A stretch of 64,000 nt of DNA from Pseudomonas cichorii (GTDB taxonomy: Bacteria; Pseudomonadota; Gammaproteobacteria; Pseudomonadales; Pseudomonadaceae): the NCBI RefSeq assembly GCF_015471405.1, contig NZ_BLVZ01000010.1:186001-250000 (forward strand). Direction: 5' to 3'. A program made the translations under genes and the position numbers. Below, in pieces: positions 52,029-62,735 of this stretch (the stretch's first letter is position 1; each line of letters opens with the position of its first letter). The notes beneath the pieces are model-generated. The model did no database searches and was not told where the DNA came from. It worked only from the letters and a program-made list of their open reading frames with translations.

Positions 52029-52751
52029 ATGCTGACTCTTCGCAAAGCTTCCGAACGTGGCGCAGCCAACCATGGCTGGCTGAAATCGTTTCATACCTTC
52101 TCGTTTGCCAACTACTACAACCCGCTGGAACAAGGGTTTTCCGATCTGTTGGTGATCAACGATGACCGTGTTGCAGCAGGCAAAGGCTTCGGCCAACACC
52201 CCCACCGCGACATGGAGATTTTCTCCTATGTGCTCGAAGGTGCTCTGGAACACAAGGACACACTGGGAACCGGTTCGGTCATCCGCCCTGGCGATGTGCA
52301 ATTGATGAGTGCTGGCAGTGGCGTCGCTCACAGCGAGTTCAACCACTCCAAAAGCGAACAGGTTCATTTCCTGCAGATCTGGATTGTGCCGAATGTGGCG
52401 GGTGCTGAACCGAACTATCAGCAAGAGCATTTCAGCCCTGAACAGAAACGCGGCCGCTTGCAGTTGATCATTTCCCCCGAAGGAAACGACGGCTCGTTGA
52501 AAGTTCGTCAGGATGCCCGGGTCTATGCCGGTCTGTTCGATGGAGATGAAACGGCCAGCCTCAAACTTGCAGCCGACCGTCATGCCTACGTGCATGTAGC
52601 CCGCGGCAGTGTTGTGCTCAATGGCGAACGGCTTGGAGAAGGAGATGGTGTGCGTCTGCGCAACGAACAACTGATTCAGTTGAGTGAAGGCGTCGATGCC
52701 GAAGTACTGGTCTTCGATTTGCGCCCGAACGAGCGGCCACAGATGCCTTGA
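52029..52751 (+). CDS. Pirin-family protein (YhhW-like quercetinase)
   Basis: A 240-residue bicupin. Metal ligands H57, H59, H101 and E103 (GFGQHPHRDME and SGVAHSEF) match E. coli YhhW, which oxidises quercetin. GGAG 8 bases before the ATG sets the start; a longer frame from 51996 is unlikely. The physiological role is unknown. The GlxA-type regulator on the other strand may control it. The gene ends 77 bases before the tRNA terminator. Confidence 0.9.
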   Translation: MLTLRKASERGAANHGWLKSFHTFSFANYYNPLEQGFSDLLVINDDRVAAGKGFGQHPHRDMEIFSYVLEGALEHKDTLGTGSVIRPGDVQLMSAGSGVAHSEFNHSKSEQVHFLQIWIVPNVAGAEPNYQQEHFSPEQKRGRLQLIISPEGNDGSLKVRQDARVYAGLFDGDETASLKLAADRHAYVHVARGSVVLNGERLGEGDGVRLRNEQLIQLSEGVDAEVLVFDLRPNERPQMP

Positions 52752-52827
52752 AGGCTTTCTTATATATAGAAGGAAAAAACGTGCCCCCTGATGACTGGGG
52801 GGCACACAAAGGGAAAAGGCAAAAACA

Positions 52828-52854
52828 AAAACGCCGCTCAATGAGCGGCGTTTT
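52828..52854 (-). terminator. Intrinsic terminator of the tRNA operon
   Basis: AAAACGCCGCT (52828-52838) pairs with AGCGGCGTTTT (52844-52854). On the - strand the stem is followed by TTTTTGTTTTTG, a strong tail, 9 bases or so beyond the last tRNA. It may also stop pirin readthrough. Confidence 0.88.
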
Positions 52855-52863
52855 CGTAGAATA

Positions 52864-52939
<76 letters not shown>

Positions 52940-52941
52940 AA

Positions 52942-53017
52942 TGGCGTCCCCTAGGGGACTCGAACCCCTGTTACCGCCGTGAAAGGGCGGTGTCCTAGGC
53001 CACTAGACGAAGGGGAC
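52942..53017 (-). tRNA. tRNA-Glu(TTC), second copy
   Basis: A 76-base tRNA with encoded CCA. Acceptor GTCCCCT pairs with AGGGGAC; the anticodon loop is CTTTCAC (TTC). Two bases separate it from the glycine tRNA. Confidence 0.98.
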
Positions 53018-53121
53018 ACACTACCCGGAACACATGGTGTGTGTTCCAGTGTCCAGATCCGCATCCGAAGACTTGGTTCTGGTTTCACTCAACCTCGCCC
53101 TAAAGCAAGATTGTATAAAAC

Positions 53122-53197
<76 letters not shown>

Positions 53198-53201
53198 AAT
53201 A

Positions 53202-53277
53202 TGGCGTCCCCTAGGGGACTCGAACCCCTGTTACCGCCGTGAAAGGGCGGTGTCCTAGGCCACTAGACGAAGGGGAC
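53202..53277 (-). tRNA. tRNA-Glu(TTC), first tRNA of the operon
   Basis: Identical to the copy at 52942, TTC anticodon, encoded CCA. Four bases separate it from the next glycine tRNA. Confidence 0.98.
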
Positions 53278-53339
53278 ACACGTGCAACATTCACTACTTA
53301 TTGCGCTTCGCTGTGTGCTTTACGCTGTAAGTGGCGCGC

Positions 53340-53368
53340 ATTCTATGGATGGTTTGGCAGGTCGTCAA
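53340..53368 (-). promoter_or_regulatory. Strong sigma70 promoter of the tRNA operon
   Basis: On the - strand TTGACG (53363-53368) and TAGAAT (53340-53345) are separated by 17 bases. The following GCGCGCC is a GC-rich discriminator, as expected of stringently controlled stable-RNA promoters. Start predicted near 53332, about 55 bases before the first tRNA. Confidence 0.8.
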
Positions 53369-53549
53369 CCCCATTCTGAAAATTTATTTAAATCAACGAC
53401 TTCGCCCCTCTTTAAGGTGAAGACCGTTGGCCGGAAAACCCTTGTCTAAAGAGAACATTTAGTTGCAATGTCCGACGGAGGCATCTATGCGCAATAGTGC
53501 TTAGCCACTACACTCGCACAATATTTACGGAAAAAATGAGGTTTGCGCA

Positions 53550-54320
53550 GTGACACCACTCATGATCACGCTGATGGTAGTAGCTGGTATCGCGCTGCTT
53601 ATAGCGATTGGCTACCTGAACCATGTCGCTGAAAACAGCAAACTGGACAAGGCTCGCGCAAAGGTAGAACTCAGCGACCGACTGCGGCGTTGCAGTGAAA
53701 TCAGCGAAACCTTCCCTGGCCAGCTAATGTCGCCAGCCCTCAAGTTGTTGCTGACCCGTCTTGAGCTCAATGTCGTGCAGCGCATGCTTGCGCTGGAAAA
53801 AAGCAACACGCAGCTCAAGACCCGCGTCACCGAACTGGAAGAACTGGTAGCCCAAGGCGACCGCATTCAGGTTACCAATCAGGTCAGCCCGATCCAGACC
53901 GAAGCCAAGGCCAAGGACATTCGCTTTCTATTGGAAGCGCTTCATGGCCAGGTCACTCGCGCCGCCCATGACGGCTTTCTGCCGACCAGCGAAGCCAAAC
54001 ACTGGATTCGTGAAATCCGCGTCATCCTGGTGAACCTGCATATCGAGTTCTTCAATAACCTGGGCCAGCTTGCACTCTCTCAAGAGCAGCCGGGTCAGGC
54101 CCGCCTGGCATTCGAGCGCGGCGTGCAATACCTGCGCAACCAGCCGGACCCTGTGACCTATCAACAACAGTTGCAGGCCATGGAAAAACAACTGGCCCGC
54201 GCCAACTCCATGGTGCTGACCAATACTGCGCCTACCGATGACGATGACAACGCCCTGACTGAAGGCCTGAAGGCCGACGAAGTCGAATCGGAATGGAAGA
54301 AGAAGGTTATCTACGATTGA
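53550..54320 (+). CDS. Membrane-anchored coiled-coil protein, unknown function
   Basis: A 256-residue protein not placed in a named family. One N-terminal helix (about 4-24) anchors it; a coiled-coil segment (about 75-108) and a helical domain (about 120-215) follow, then an acidic tail (DDDDNALTEG). The start is a GTG with GAGG 9 bases upstream. It is transcribed alone after the tRNA promoter region. From memory, homologues are widespread in Pseudomonas in this neighbourhood, annotated as hypothetical. Confidence 0.82.
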   Translation: MTPLMITLMVVAGIALLIAIGYLNHVAENSKLDKARAKVELSDRLRRCSEISETFPGQLMSPALKLLLTRLELNVVQRMLALEKSNTQLKTRVTELEELVAQGDRIQVTNQVSPIQTEAKAKDIRFLLEALHGQVTRAAHDGFLPTSEAKHWIREIRVILVNLHIEFFNNLGQLALSQEQPGQARLAFERGVQYLRNQPDPVTYQQQLQAMEKQLARANSMVLTNTAPTDDDDNALTEGLKADEVESEWKKKVIYD

Positions 54321-54371
54321 TAACCGCACCGCCGTTGCGCTGCACTGCGCAACGGCGGAAAGGCTCCCGAC

Positions 54372-54854
54372 TCAACAGTCGGTGGACGCCAGAAAGATAG
54401 CCGCCATACGCTCGATCCCCTTCTGATCCTCCTCCTTGAATCGCCCCAGCTTCGGGCTATCCAGATCCAGCACACCTATCAGGCGCCCTTCCTTTATCAA
54501 CGGGATGACCAGTTCACTGTTCGAGGCACTGTCGCAAGCGATGTGCCCGGCAAATGCATGAACATCTTCAACCCGCTGGGTTTGCCGACTTTGTGCCGCA
54601 GCACCGCACACACCACGCCCGAATGGAATCCGCACGCAGGCAACCTTGCCCTGGAACGGCCCGAGCACCAGCTCTTCGTTGCGATTCAGATAAAAGCCGG
54701 CCCAGTTCAGATCCGTTATCTGGGTATGGAGAAACGCAGAAAACTGCGCGGCATTGGCAATGAAATCACGCTCATCGGCCAACAATGCCTGTAACTGTGC
54801 GGCGAGCAGGTCATAACCTTCCTGGCCTGCACCCACACCCTGCAAATCGATCAT
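54372..54854 (-). CDS. msrC: Free methionine-(R)-sulfoxide reductase (GAF domain)
   Basis: A 160-residue GAF-domain enzyme that repairs free methionine R-sulfoxide. C73, C83 and C107 (VACVRIPFGRGVC and HIACDSA) have the 10- and 24-residue spacing of the catalytic cysteines C84, C94 and C118 of the E. coli enzyme. The start at 54854 overlaps the upstream ATPase stop by 4 bases (ATGA), showing coupling; the longer frame to 54911 is not needed. Confidence 0.9.
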   Translation of the reverse strand: MIDLQGVGAGQEGYDLLAAQLQALLADERDFIANAAQFSAFLHTQITDLNWAGFYLNRNEELVLGPFQGKVACVRIPFGRGVCGAAAQSRQTQRVEDVHAFAGHIACDSASNSELVIPLIKEGRLIGVLDLDSPKLGRFKEEDQKGIERMAAIFLASTDC

Positions 54855-55741
54855 GCCTGTTGCTCCAACAATTTCAGGCCTACCCAGTAACGCGCAAACT
54901 GATAGGCACAACGACCATTACGATTACCCCGCCCTGTCGCCCAACGGACAGCAGCCTTGTCCAGCTCTTCATCACGCTGCCAGGTCAGACCGGCACTCTG
55001 TGCCAACTGGCTAATCCAGTGCTCCACCACATTCAGGAAGTGCTCCTGGGTGAACGGATAAAAAGACAGCCACAGGCCAAAGCGATCCGATAACGCGATC
55101 TTGTCCTCGACCGCCTCGCTGGGATGCAGTTCGCCATCCACATGCTTCCAGTTTTCGTTATCGCTCTCCTTCTCGGGCACCAGATGGCGGCGGTTGGAGG
55201 TTGCATACAGAAGCACGTTGTCCGGCGCCTGCTCCAGCGAGCCATCGAGCACGCTCTTGAGTACGCGATAATCACCCTCGCCCGACTCGAAAGAGAGGTC
55301 ATCGCAAAACAGCACGAAACGCTGCGGCAGTTTCTGCAAGTGCTCGACCAGACGCGGCAGGTCACCCAGATGATCGCGCTCGATTTCGATCAGACGCAAG
55401 CCTGCCCCGGCATACTCGGCCAGCAAGGCGCGAATCAACGAAGACTTGCCAGTGCCACGCGAACCCCACAGCAGCGCATGGTTGGCAGGCAGGCCATCGA
55501 TGAACTGGCGAGTATTGCGCCCCAGTTGATCACGTTGCAGATCGACCCCGATCAGATCGGACAGGCGCATGGTCAGGCTGACTTCAAGCGGCAACAGATA
55601 ACCGCTGCGCCCCTCGCGCACCCAACGCGCCGCCAGGGTCGCGGACCAGTCGACAGGCTCGCGAACGGCAGGCAACAAGGGCTCAAGACGAGCCAGCACG
55701 GCATCGGCGCGCTCCAGAAAAGCCATCAACCGAGAATCCAC
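54851..55741 (-). CDS. DUF815-family P-loop ATPase
   Basis: A 296-residue AAA-like ATPase of the DUF815 family: P-loop LLWGSRGTGKSS (91-102), Walker B-type FVLFCDDLSFE and sensor LLYATSNRRHL. Function unknown. The start is a GTG with AAGGAGG 6 bases upstream. It is coupled to the methionine sulfoxide reductase and divergent from sagS. Confidence 0.88.
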   Translation of the reverse strand: MDSRLMAFLERADAVLARLEPLLPAVREPVDWSATLAARWVREGRSGYLLPLEVSLTMRLSDLIGVDLQRDQLGRNTRQFIDGLPANHALLWGSRGTGKSSLIRALLAEYAGAGLRLIEIERDHLGDLPRLVEHLQKLPQRFVLFCDDLSFESGEGDYRVLKSVLDGSLEQAPDNVLLYATSNRRHLVPEKESDNENWKHVDGELHPSEAVEDKIALSDRFGLWLSFYPFTQEHFLNVVEHWISQLAQSAGLTWQRDEELDKAAVRWATGRGNRNGRCAYQFARYWVGLKLLEQQA

Positions 55742-55827
55742 GAAACCTCCTTATATTTAACTGATTAACGACAATGCATGATCGGCTATGCTAGCCCCGC
55801 ACCGGGTACCAGAAGCGACTGAACTCC

Positions 55828-58666
<2,839 letters not shown>

Positions 58667-58777
58667 GACGATGCCTCACAAAAATGAATGATGACGTTAG
58701 CCTGCAATCGAATGACGCGCGCATTCAATTTCCCCTGTTGATAGAGGTCGATAAGCCAGACAACGAACATGACAGGG

Positions 58778-59173
58778 CTACGCCCGTGGCACCAGATCCA
58801 GGCACACCGAATTGATGCAATAACGCAGGCCCGTCGGTGGCGGGCCATCGGGGAATACATGCCCCAGATGGGCATCGCATTTCGCGCACACCACCTCGGT
58901 ACGAATCATCCCGTGGCTGATATCGCGTACTTCTACCACCGCACTGCCTTCTATCGGCGCATGGAAACTCGGCCAGCCACAGCCGGAATCGAACTTGGTG
59001 GCAGAATCGAACAACGCCTCGTCACAACACACACAATGGTAGACGCCCGGGGTCTTCGTGCCGTTGTACTTGCCCGTAAAAGGTCGTTCGGTCGCTTTCA
59101 GGCGACAGACGTTGTACTGCTCTGGATCGAGCATTTGCTTCCACTCTTCAAGCGTCTTGTGCAACTTGTCCAC
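58778..59173 (-). CDS. msrB: Peptide methionine-(R)-sulfoxide reductase MsrB
   Basis: A 131-residue enzyme reducing protein-bound methionine R-sulfoxide. The GTG start at 59173 is set by GGAGG 7 bases upstream; a longer frame to 59332 is a run-in. Zinc is held by C47, C50, C96 and C99; the catalytic C119 lies in RYCINS and the resolving C65 in SGCGWPSF. It is divergent from the aminotransferase and downstream-adjacent to gpx. Confidence 0.95.
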   Translation of the reverse strand: MDKLHKTLEEWKQMLDPEQYNVCRLKATERPFTGKYNGTKTPGVYHCVCCDEALFDSATKFDSGCGWPSFHAPIEGSAVVEVRDISHGMIRTEVVCAKCDAHLGHVFPDGPPPTGLRYCINSVCLDLVPRA

Positions 59174-59364
59174 AGGTACACCTCCGAATCCGAAAAAGCC
59201 CGATCTGTGTCTTTTCCACTGATCGGGTGGCACGTATGATTGCGCCTCATCAGATGTCAGTCTGTCACCCGCGTTTGTCGCATACAAACCCATTTTCATC
59301 GGGTCATGTCCAGCGACCTTCGTTGCAAGCAAGCAACAACTCGTCCATTTTCGGGATCAATCAC

Positions 59365-60576
59365 ATGCAGTTCAGCAAATCGAACAAGCTCGCAAACGTC
59401 TGCTATGACATTCGCGGGCCAGTGCTCAAGCACGCCAAACGCCTGGAAGAGGAAGGTCATCGCATCCTCAAGCTGAATATCGGCAACCCGGCACCGTTTG
59501 GTTTCGAGGCGCCGGACGAAATCCTCCAGGACGTGATCCGCAATCTGCCGACAGCCCAGGGCTACAGTGACTCCAAGGGCCTGTTCAGCGCTCGCAAGGC
59601 CGTGATGCAGTATTACCAGCAGAAACAGGTCGACGGCATCGGCATCGAGGACATCTACCTGGGCAACGGCGTCTCCGAACTGATCGTGATGTCGATGCAG
59701 GCGCTGCTCAACAATGGCGACGAAGTCCTGATCCCGGCCCCGGATTACCCACTGTGGACCGCTGCCGTCAGCCTGGCAGGCGGCAACCCGGTGCATTACC
59801 TGTGCGATGAGCAGGCCAACTGGTGGCCTGACCTGCAAGACATCAAGGCCAAGATCACGCCGAACACCAAGGCCATGGTCATCATCAACCCGAACAACCC
59901 GACCGGCGCCGTGTATTCCAAGGAAGTACTCCTGGGGATGCTGGAGCTGGCTCGCCAGCACAATCTGGTGGTGTTCTCGGACGAGATCTACGACAAGATC
60001 CTCTACGACGAAGCTGTACACATCAGCACCGCATCGCTGGCACCGGACCTGCTGTGCCTGACCTTCAACGGCCTGTCCAAGTCTTACCGCGTTGCGGGCT
60101 TCCGTTCCGGCTGGGTCGCAATTTCCGGCCCCAAGCACAATGCCCAGAGCTACATCGAAGGCATCGACATCCTGGCCAACATGCGACTGTGCGCCAACGT
60201 ACCGAGCCAGCACGCCATTCAAACGGCACTGGGCGGCTACCAGAGCATCAACGACCTGGTTCTGCCGCAAGGACGCCTGCTGGAACAACGCAACCGCACC
60301 TGGGAGCTGCTCAACGACATTCCCGGCGTAAGCTGCGTCAAACCCATGGGCGCGCTGTACGCCTTCCCGCGTATCGACCCGAAGGTCTGCCCTATCCATA
60401 ACGACGAAAAATTCGTCCTCGACCTGCTGCTGTCGGAAAAGCTGCTGGTGGTACAGGGCACCGCATTCAACTGGCCATGGCCTGACCACTTCCGCGTGGT
60501 GACGCTGCCACGTGTCGACGACCTTGAACAGGCCATCGGACGCATCGGTAACTTCGTCAAGGGCTACAAGCAGTAA
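59365..60576 (+). CDS. alaA: Alanine/valine-type aminotransferase (AlaA-like)
   Basis: A 403-residue fold-type I PLP aminotransferase, most like AlaA (glutamate-pyruvate). K239 in FNGLSKSYRVAGFR is the PLP lysine; D206 (SDEIYD), N178-P179-T180 region (NPNNPTG) and R-rich C terminus complete the site. The start at 59365 gives MQFSKSNKLANVCYDIRGP, the family N terminus. It is single-gene, followed by a hairpin. Confidence 0.9.
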   Translation: MQFSKSNKLANVCYDIRGPVLKHAKRLEEEGHRILKLNIGNPAPFGFEAPDEILQDVIRNLPTAQGYSDSKGLFSARKAVMQYYQQKQVDGIGIEDIYLGNGVSELIVMSMQALLNNGDEVLIPAPDYPLWTAAVSLAGGNPVHYLCDEQANWWPDLQDIKAKITPNTKAMVIINPNNPTGAVYSKEVLLGMLELARQHNLVVFSDEIYDKILYDEAVHISTASLAPDLLCLTFNGLSKSYRVAGFRSGWVAISGPKHNAQSYIEGIDILANMRLCANVPSQHAIQTALGGYQSINDLVLPQGRLLEQRNRTWELLNDIPGVSCVKPMGALYAFPRIDPKVCPIHNDEKFVLDLLLSEKLLVVQGTAFNWPWPDHFRVVTLPRVDDLEQAIGRIGNFVKGYKQ

Positions 60577-60589
60577 GCCACCTGACCTC

Positions 60590-60614
60590 CTGCCCCGAAC
60601 CCGATTCGGGGCAG
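60590..60614 (+). terminator. Hairpin after alaA-like gene
   Basis: CTGCCCCGAA pairs with TTCGGGGCAG over a 5-base loop, 14 bases past the stop, with a weak TTCCTG tail. Confidence 0.65.
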
Positions 60615-60751
60615 TTCCTGCAATATCTCCCCGCCCCCGCCGTCCCTCAATCCTCCAACAAAACGCCCGCAGCATTGGCTCAGGTGCCATTCAGGTTGGG
60701 AGGATTAACATCGAATACGACAAAACGACACAGTTTGAAATAGTCCCCCTG

Positions 60752-60780
60752 TTGAATAGCAGCGGGCATCACCTTATATA
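60752..60780 (+). promoter_or_regulatory. Sigma70 promoter of htpX
   Basis: TTGAAT (60752-60757), 17-base spacer, TATATA (60775-60780). The predicted start near 60787 leaves a leader of about 38 bases. No consensus sigma32 element was found, although htpX is heat-shock induced in E. coli. Confidence 0.7.
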
Positions 60781-60824
60781 CCCGGCATCACGTTGCATTT
60801 ATTCCCGAGGAGAACGTTTCGACC

Positions 60825-61712
60825 ATGATGCGCATTTTGCTGTTTTTGGCCACTAACCTTGCGGTCGTGCTGATTGCCAGCATCACCTTGAGCCTTTTTG
60901 GCTTCAATGGGTTCATGGCGGCCAACGGGGTTGATCTCAACCTCAATCAGCTGCTGGTCTTCTGCGCCGTGTTCGGTTTCGCCGGCTCTCTGTTCTCGCT
61001 GCTCATCTCCAAATGGTCGGCAAAAATGAGCACCGGCACGCAGATCATTACCCAGCCTCGCACTCGCCATGAGCAATGGTTGCTGCAGACCGTTGAACAA
61101 CTGTCCAGGGAAGCGGGCATCAAAATGCCGGAAGTCGGTATTTTTCCTGCCTACGAGGCCAATGCCTTCGCCACAGGCTGGAACAAGAACGACGCGCTGG
61201 TTGCGGTCAGCCAGGGTTTGCTGGAGCGTTTTTCGCCCGATGAAGTAAAAGCCGTGCTGGCTCACGAAATCGGTCACGTAGCCAATGGCGACATGGTGAC
61301 GCTGGCTCTGGTGCAGGGCGTTGTGAACACCTTCGTGATGTTCTTTGCGAGGATCATCGGCAACTTCGTCGACAAGGTGATCTTCAAGACTGAAAACGGC
61401 CAGGGTATCGCCTACTACATCACCACGATCTTTGCCGAACTGGTACTGGGCTTCCTGGCCAGCGCCATCGTGATGTGGTTCTCGCGCAAGCGCGAATACC
61501 GGGCTGACGAAGCCGGTGCCCGACTGGCTGGCACCAGCGCAATGATTGGCGCGCTGCAACGCCTGCGCTCCGAGCAGGGCGTACCGGTCAATATGCCTAG
61601 CACCATGAGCGCTTTCGGTATCAATGGCGGCCTGAAACACGGTCTGGCTGGCCTGTTCATGAGCCACCCGCCACTGGAAGAACGTATCGAGGCGCTGCGT
61701 CGTCGCGGTTGA
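60825..61712 (+). CDS. htpX: Membrane-bound zinc metalloprotease HtpX
   Basis: A 295-residue inner-membrane M48 protease that degrades misfolded membrane proteins with FtsH. Two N-terminal helices (about 4-24, 40-62), the zinc motif HEIGH at 147-151 and the third ligand in the REYRADEAGA segment, with further helices at about 160-220. AGGAGA lies about 12 bases upstream. Length and order match E. coli HtpX. Confidence 0.96.
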   Translation: MMRILLFLATNLAVVLIASITLSLFGFNGFMAANGVDLNLNQLLVFCAVFGFAGSLFSLLISKWSAKMSTGTQIITQPRTRHEQWLLQTVEQLSREAGIKMPEVGIFPAYEANAFATGWNKNDALVAVSQGLLERFSPDEVKAVLAHEIGHVANGDMVTLALVQGVVNTFVMFFARIIGNFVDKVIFKTENGQGIAYYITTIFAELVLGFLASAIVMWFSRKREYRADEAGARLAGTSAMIGALQRLRSEQGVPVNMPSTMSAFGINGGLKHGLAGLFMSHPPLEERIEALRRRG

Positions 61713-61730
61713 TCCAGAGCTGCAATCCAG

Positions 61731-61757
61731 AAAGGGCGACGCGAGTCGCCCTTTTTT
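61731..61757 (+). terminator. Intrinsic terminator of htpX
   Basis: AAAGGGCGAC pairs with GTCGCCCTTT over a 4-base loop, followed by T6 (CCCTTTTTTG). Confidence 0.9.
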
Positions 61758-61895
61758 GTGCCTGCCTTGCAGGCCTCTAATTGCCGCACCGCCAACACTT
61801 CAGAAATTTCGATCAGAACGCCTAAGAACTTATATTGGATTCCGATCAATGCCCTGCCCCAAGATAGGCGCATCTCAAAGACTCAGGACTTCATC

Positions 61896-62663
61896 ATGTT
61901 CCCCAGCCTGTTTATCTCCCACGGTTCTCCCATGCTGGCGCTTGAACCCGGCGAGAGCGGCCCGGCGCTGACCCGTCTGGCGAGCGAAATGCCCAGACCC
62001 AGGGCCATCGTGATTGTTTCAGCGCACTGGGAAAGCAACGAACTGATCGTCAACGGCAATCCGCAACCGGAAACCTGGCATGACTTCGGTGGCTTCCCGG
62101 CCGCTCTGTTCGCTGTTCAGTACCCGGCCAAAGGTTTGCCGACACTGACCGCCGAGCTGGTCGAGCTGCTGGCTGCAAGCGGTCTGCCAGCCCGCACAGA
62201 CAGCCGCCGCCCCTTTGACCATGGTGTATGGGTACCGCTGTCGTTGATGTATCCGCAAGCCGATATCCCGATAGTGCAGATTTCGCTGCCAAGCCGCCAA
62301 GGCCCCGCCTTGCAGACCCGTGTCGGCCAGGCGATCGCCAGCTTGCGCGAACAAGGCGTGCTGATCATAGGCTCCGGCAGCATTACCCATAACCTGCGCG
62401 AGCTGGACTGGAATGCCGGCCCGGAAAGCATCGAGCCCTGGGCAAAAGAGTTTCGTGACTGGATGACCGAACGACTGGAAAGCAACGACGAGCCGGCACT
62501 GCACAACTACCGCACACTCGCGCCACATGCAGTACGCAACCATCCGAGCGATGAGCACCTGTTACCGCTGTATTTCGCAAGCGGGGCTGGCGGCAGATTC
62601 AGCATTGCCTATAAGGGCTTCACCATGGGAGCACTGGGTATGGATATCTACCGGTTTGACTGA
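61896..62663 (+). CDS. LigB-family extradiol dioxygenase (DODA/YgiD-like)
   Basis: A 255-residue class III extradiol ring-cleavage dioxygenase, related to plant DOPA dioxygenase and E. coli YgiD. H9 (FISHGSPML) and H44 (VSAHWES) are metal ligands, H108-region (PFDHGVWVPL) is the catalytic histidine and GSGSITHNL carries the third ligand. The start at 61896 follows AGGA. The natural substrate is unknown. Confidence 0.88.
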   Translation: MFPSLFISHGSPMLALEPGESGPALTRLASEMPRPRAIVIVSAHWESNELIVNGNPQPETWHDFGGFPAALFAVQYPAKGLPTLTAELVELLAASGLPARTDSRRPFDHGVWVPLSLMYPQADIPIVQISLPSRQGPALQTRVGQAIASLREQGVLIIGSGSITHNLRELDWNAGPESIEPWAKEFRDWMTERLESNDEPALHNYRTLAPHAVRNHPSDEHLLPLYFASGAGGRFSIAYKGFTMGALGMDIYRFD

Positions 62664-62678
62664 CTGAATCCAGGGCAA

Positions 62679-62709
62679 AAAAAATCCCCGAACCAGTCGG
62701 GGATTTTTT
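62679..62709. terminator. Bidirectional terminator between LigB-family and helicase genes
   Basis: AAAAAATCCCCG (62679-62690) pairs with CGGGGATTTTTT (62698-62709). T-runs on both strands serve the convergent ends. Confidence 0.92.
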
Positions 62710-62735
62710 CATCTGACGATCAACTCAGGTGTCGA

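Noticed and set aside
59296..60690. Open frame of 464 codons on the - strand
   Set aside because: Antisense to the aminotransferase gene; Val/Gly/Arg/Asp-rich shadow with no motif.
60734..60748. Heat-shock (sigma32) promoter for htpX, from TTGAAA and CCCC close together
   Set aside because: The spacing between the two elements is only about 4 bases, far below the 11-16 needed. The sigma70 pair at 60752-60780 fits better.
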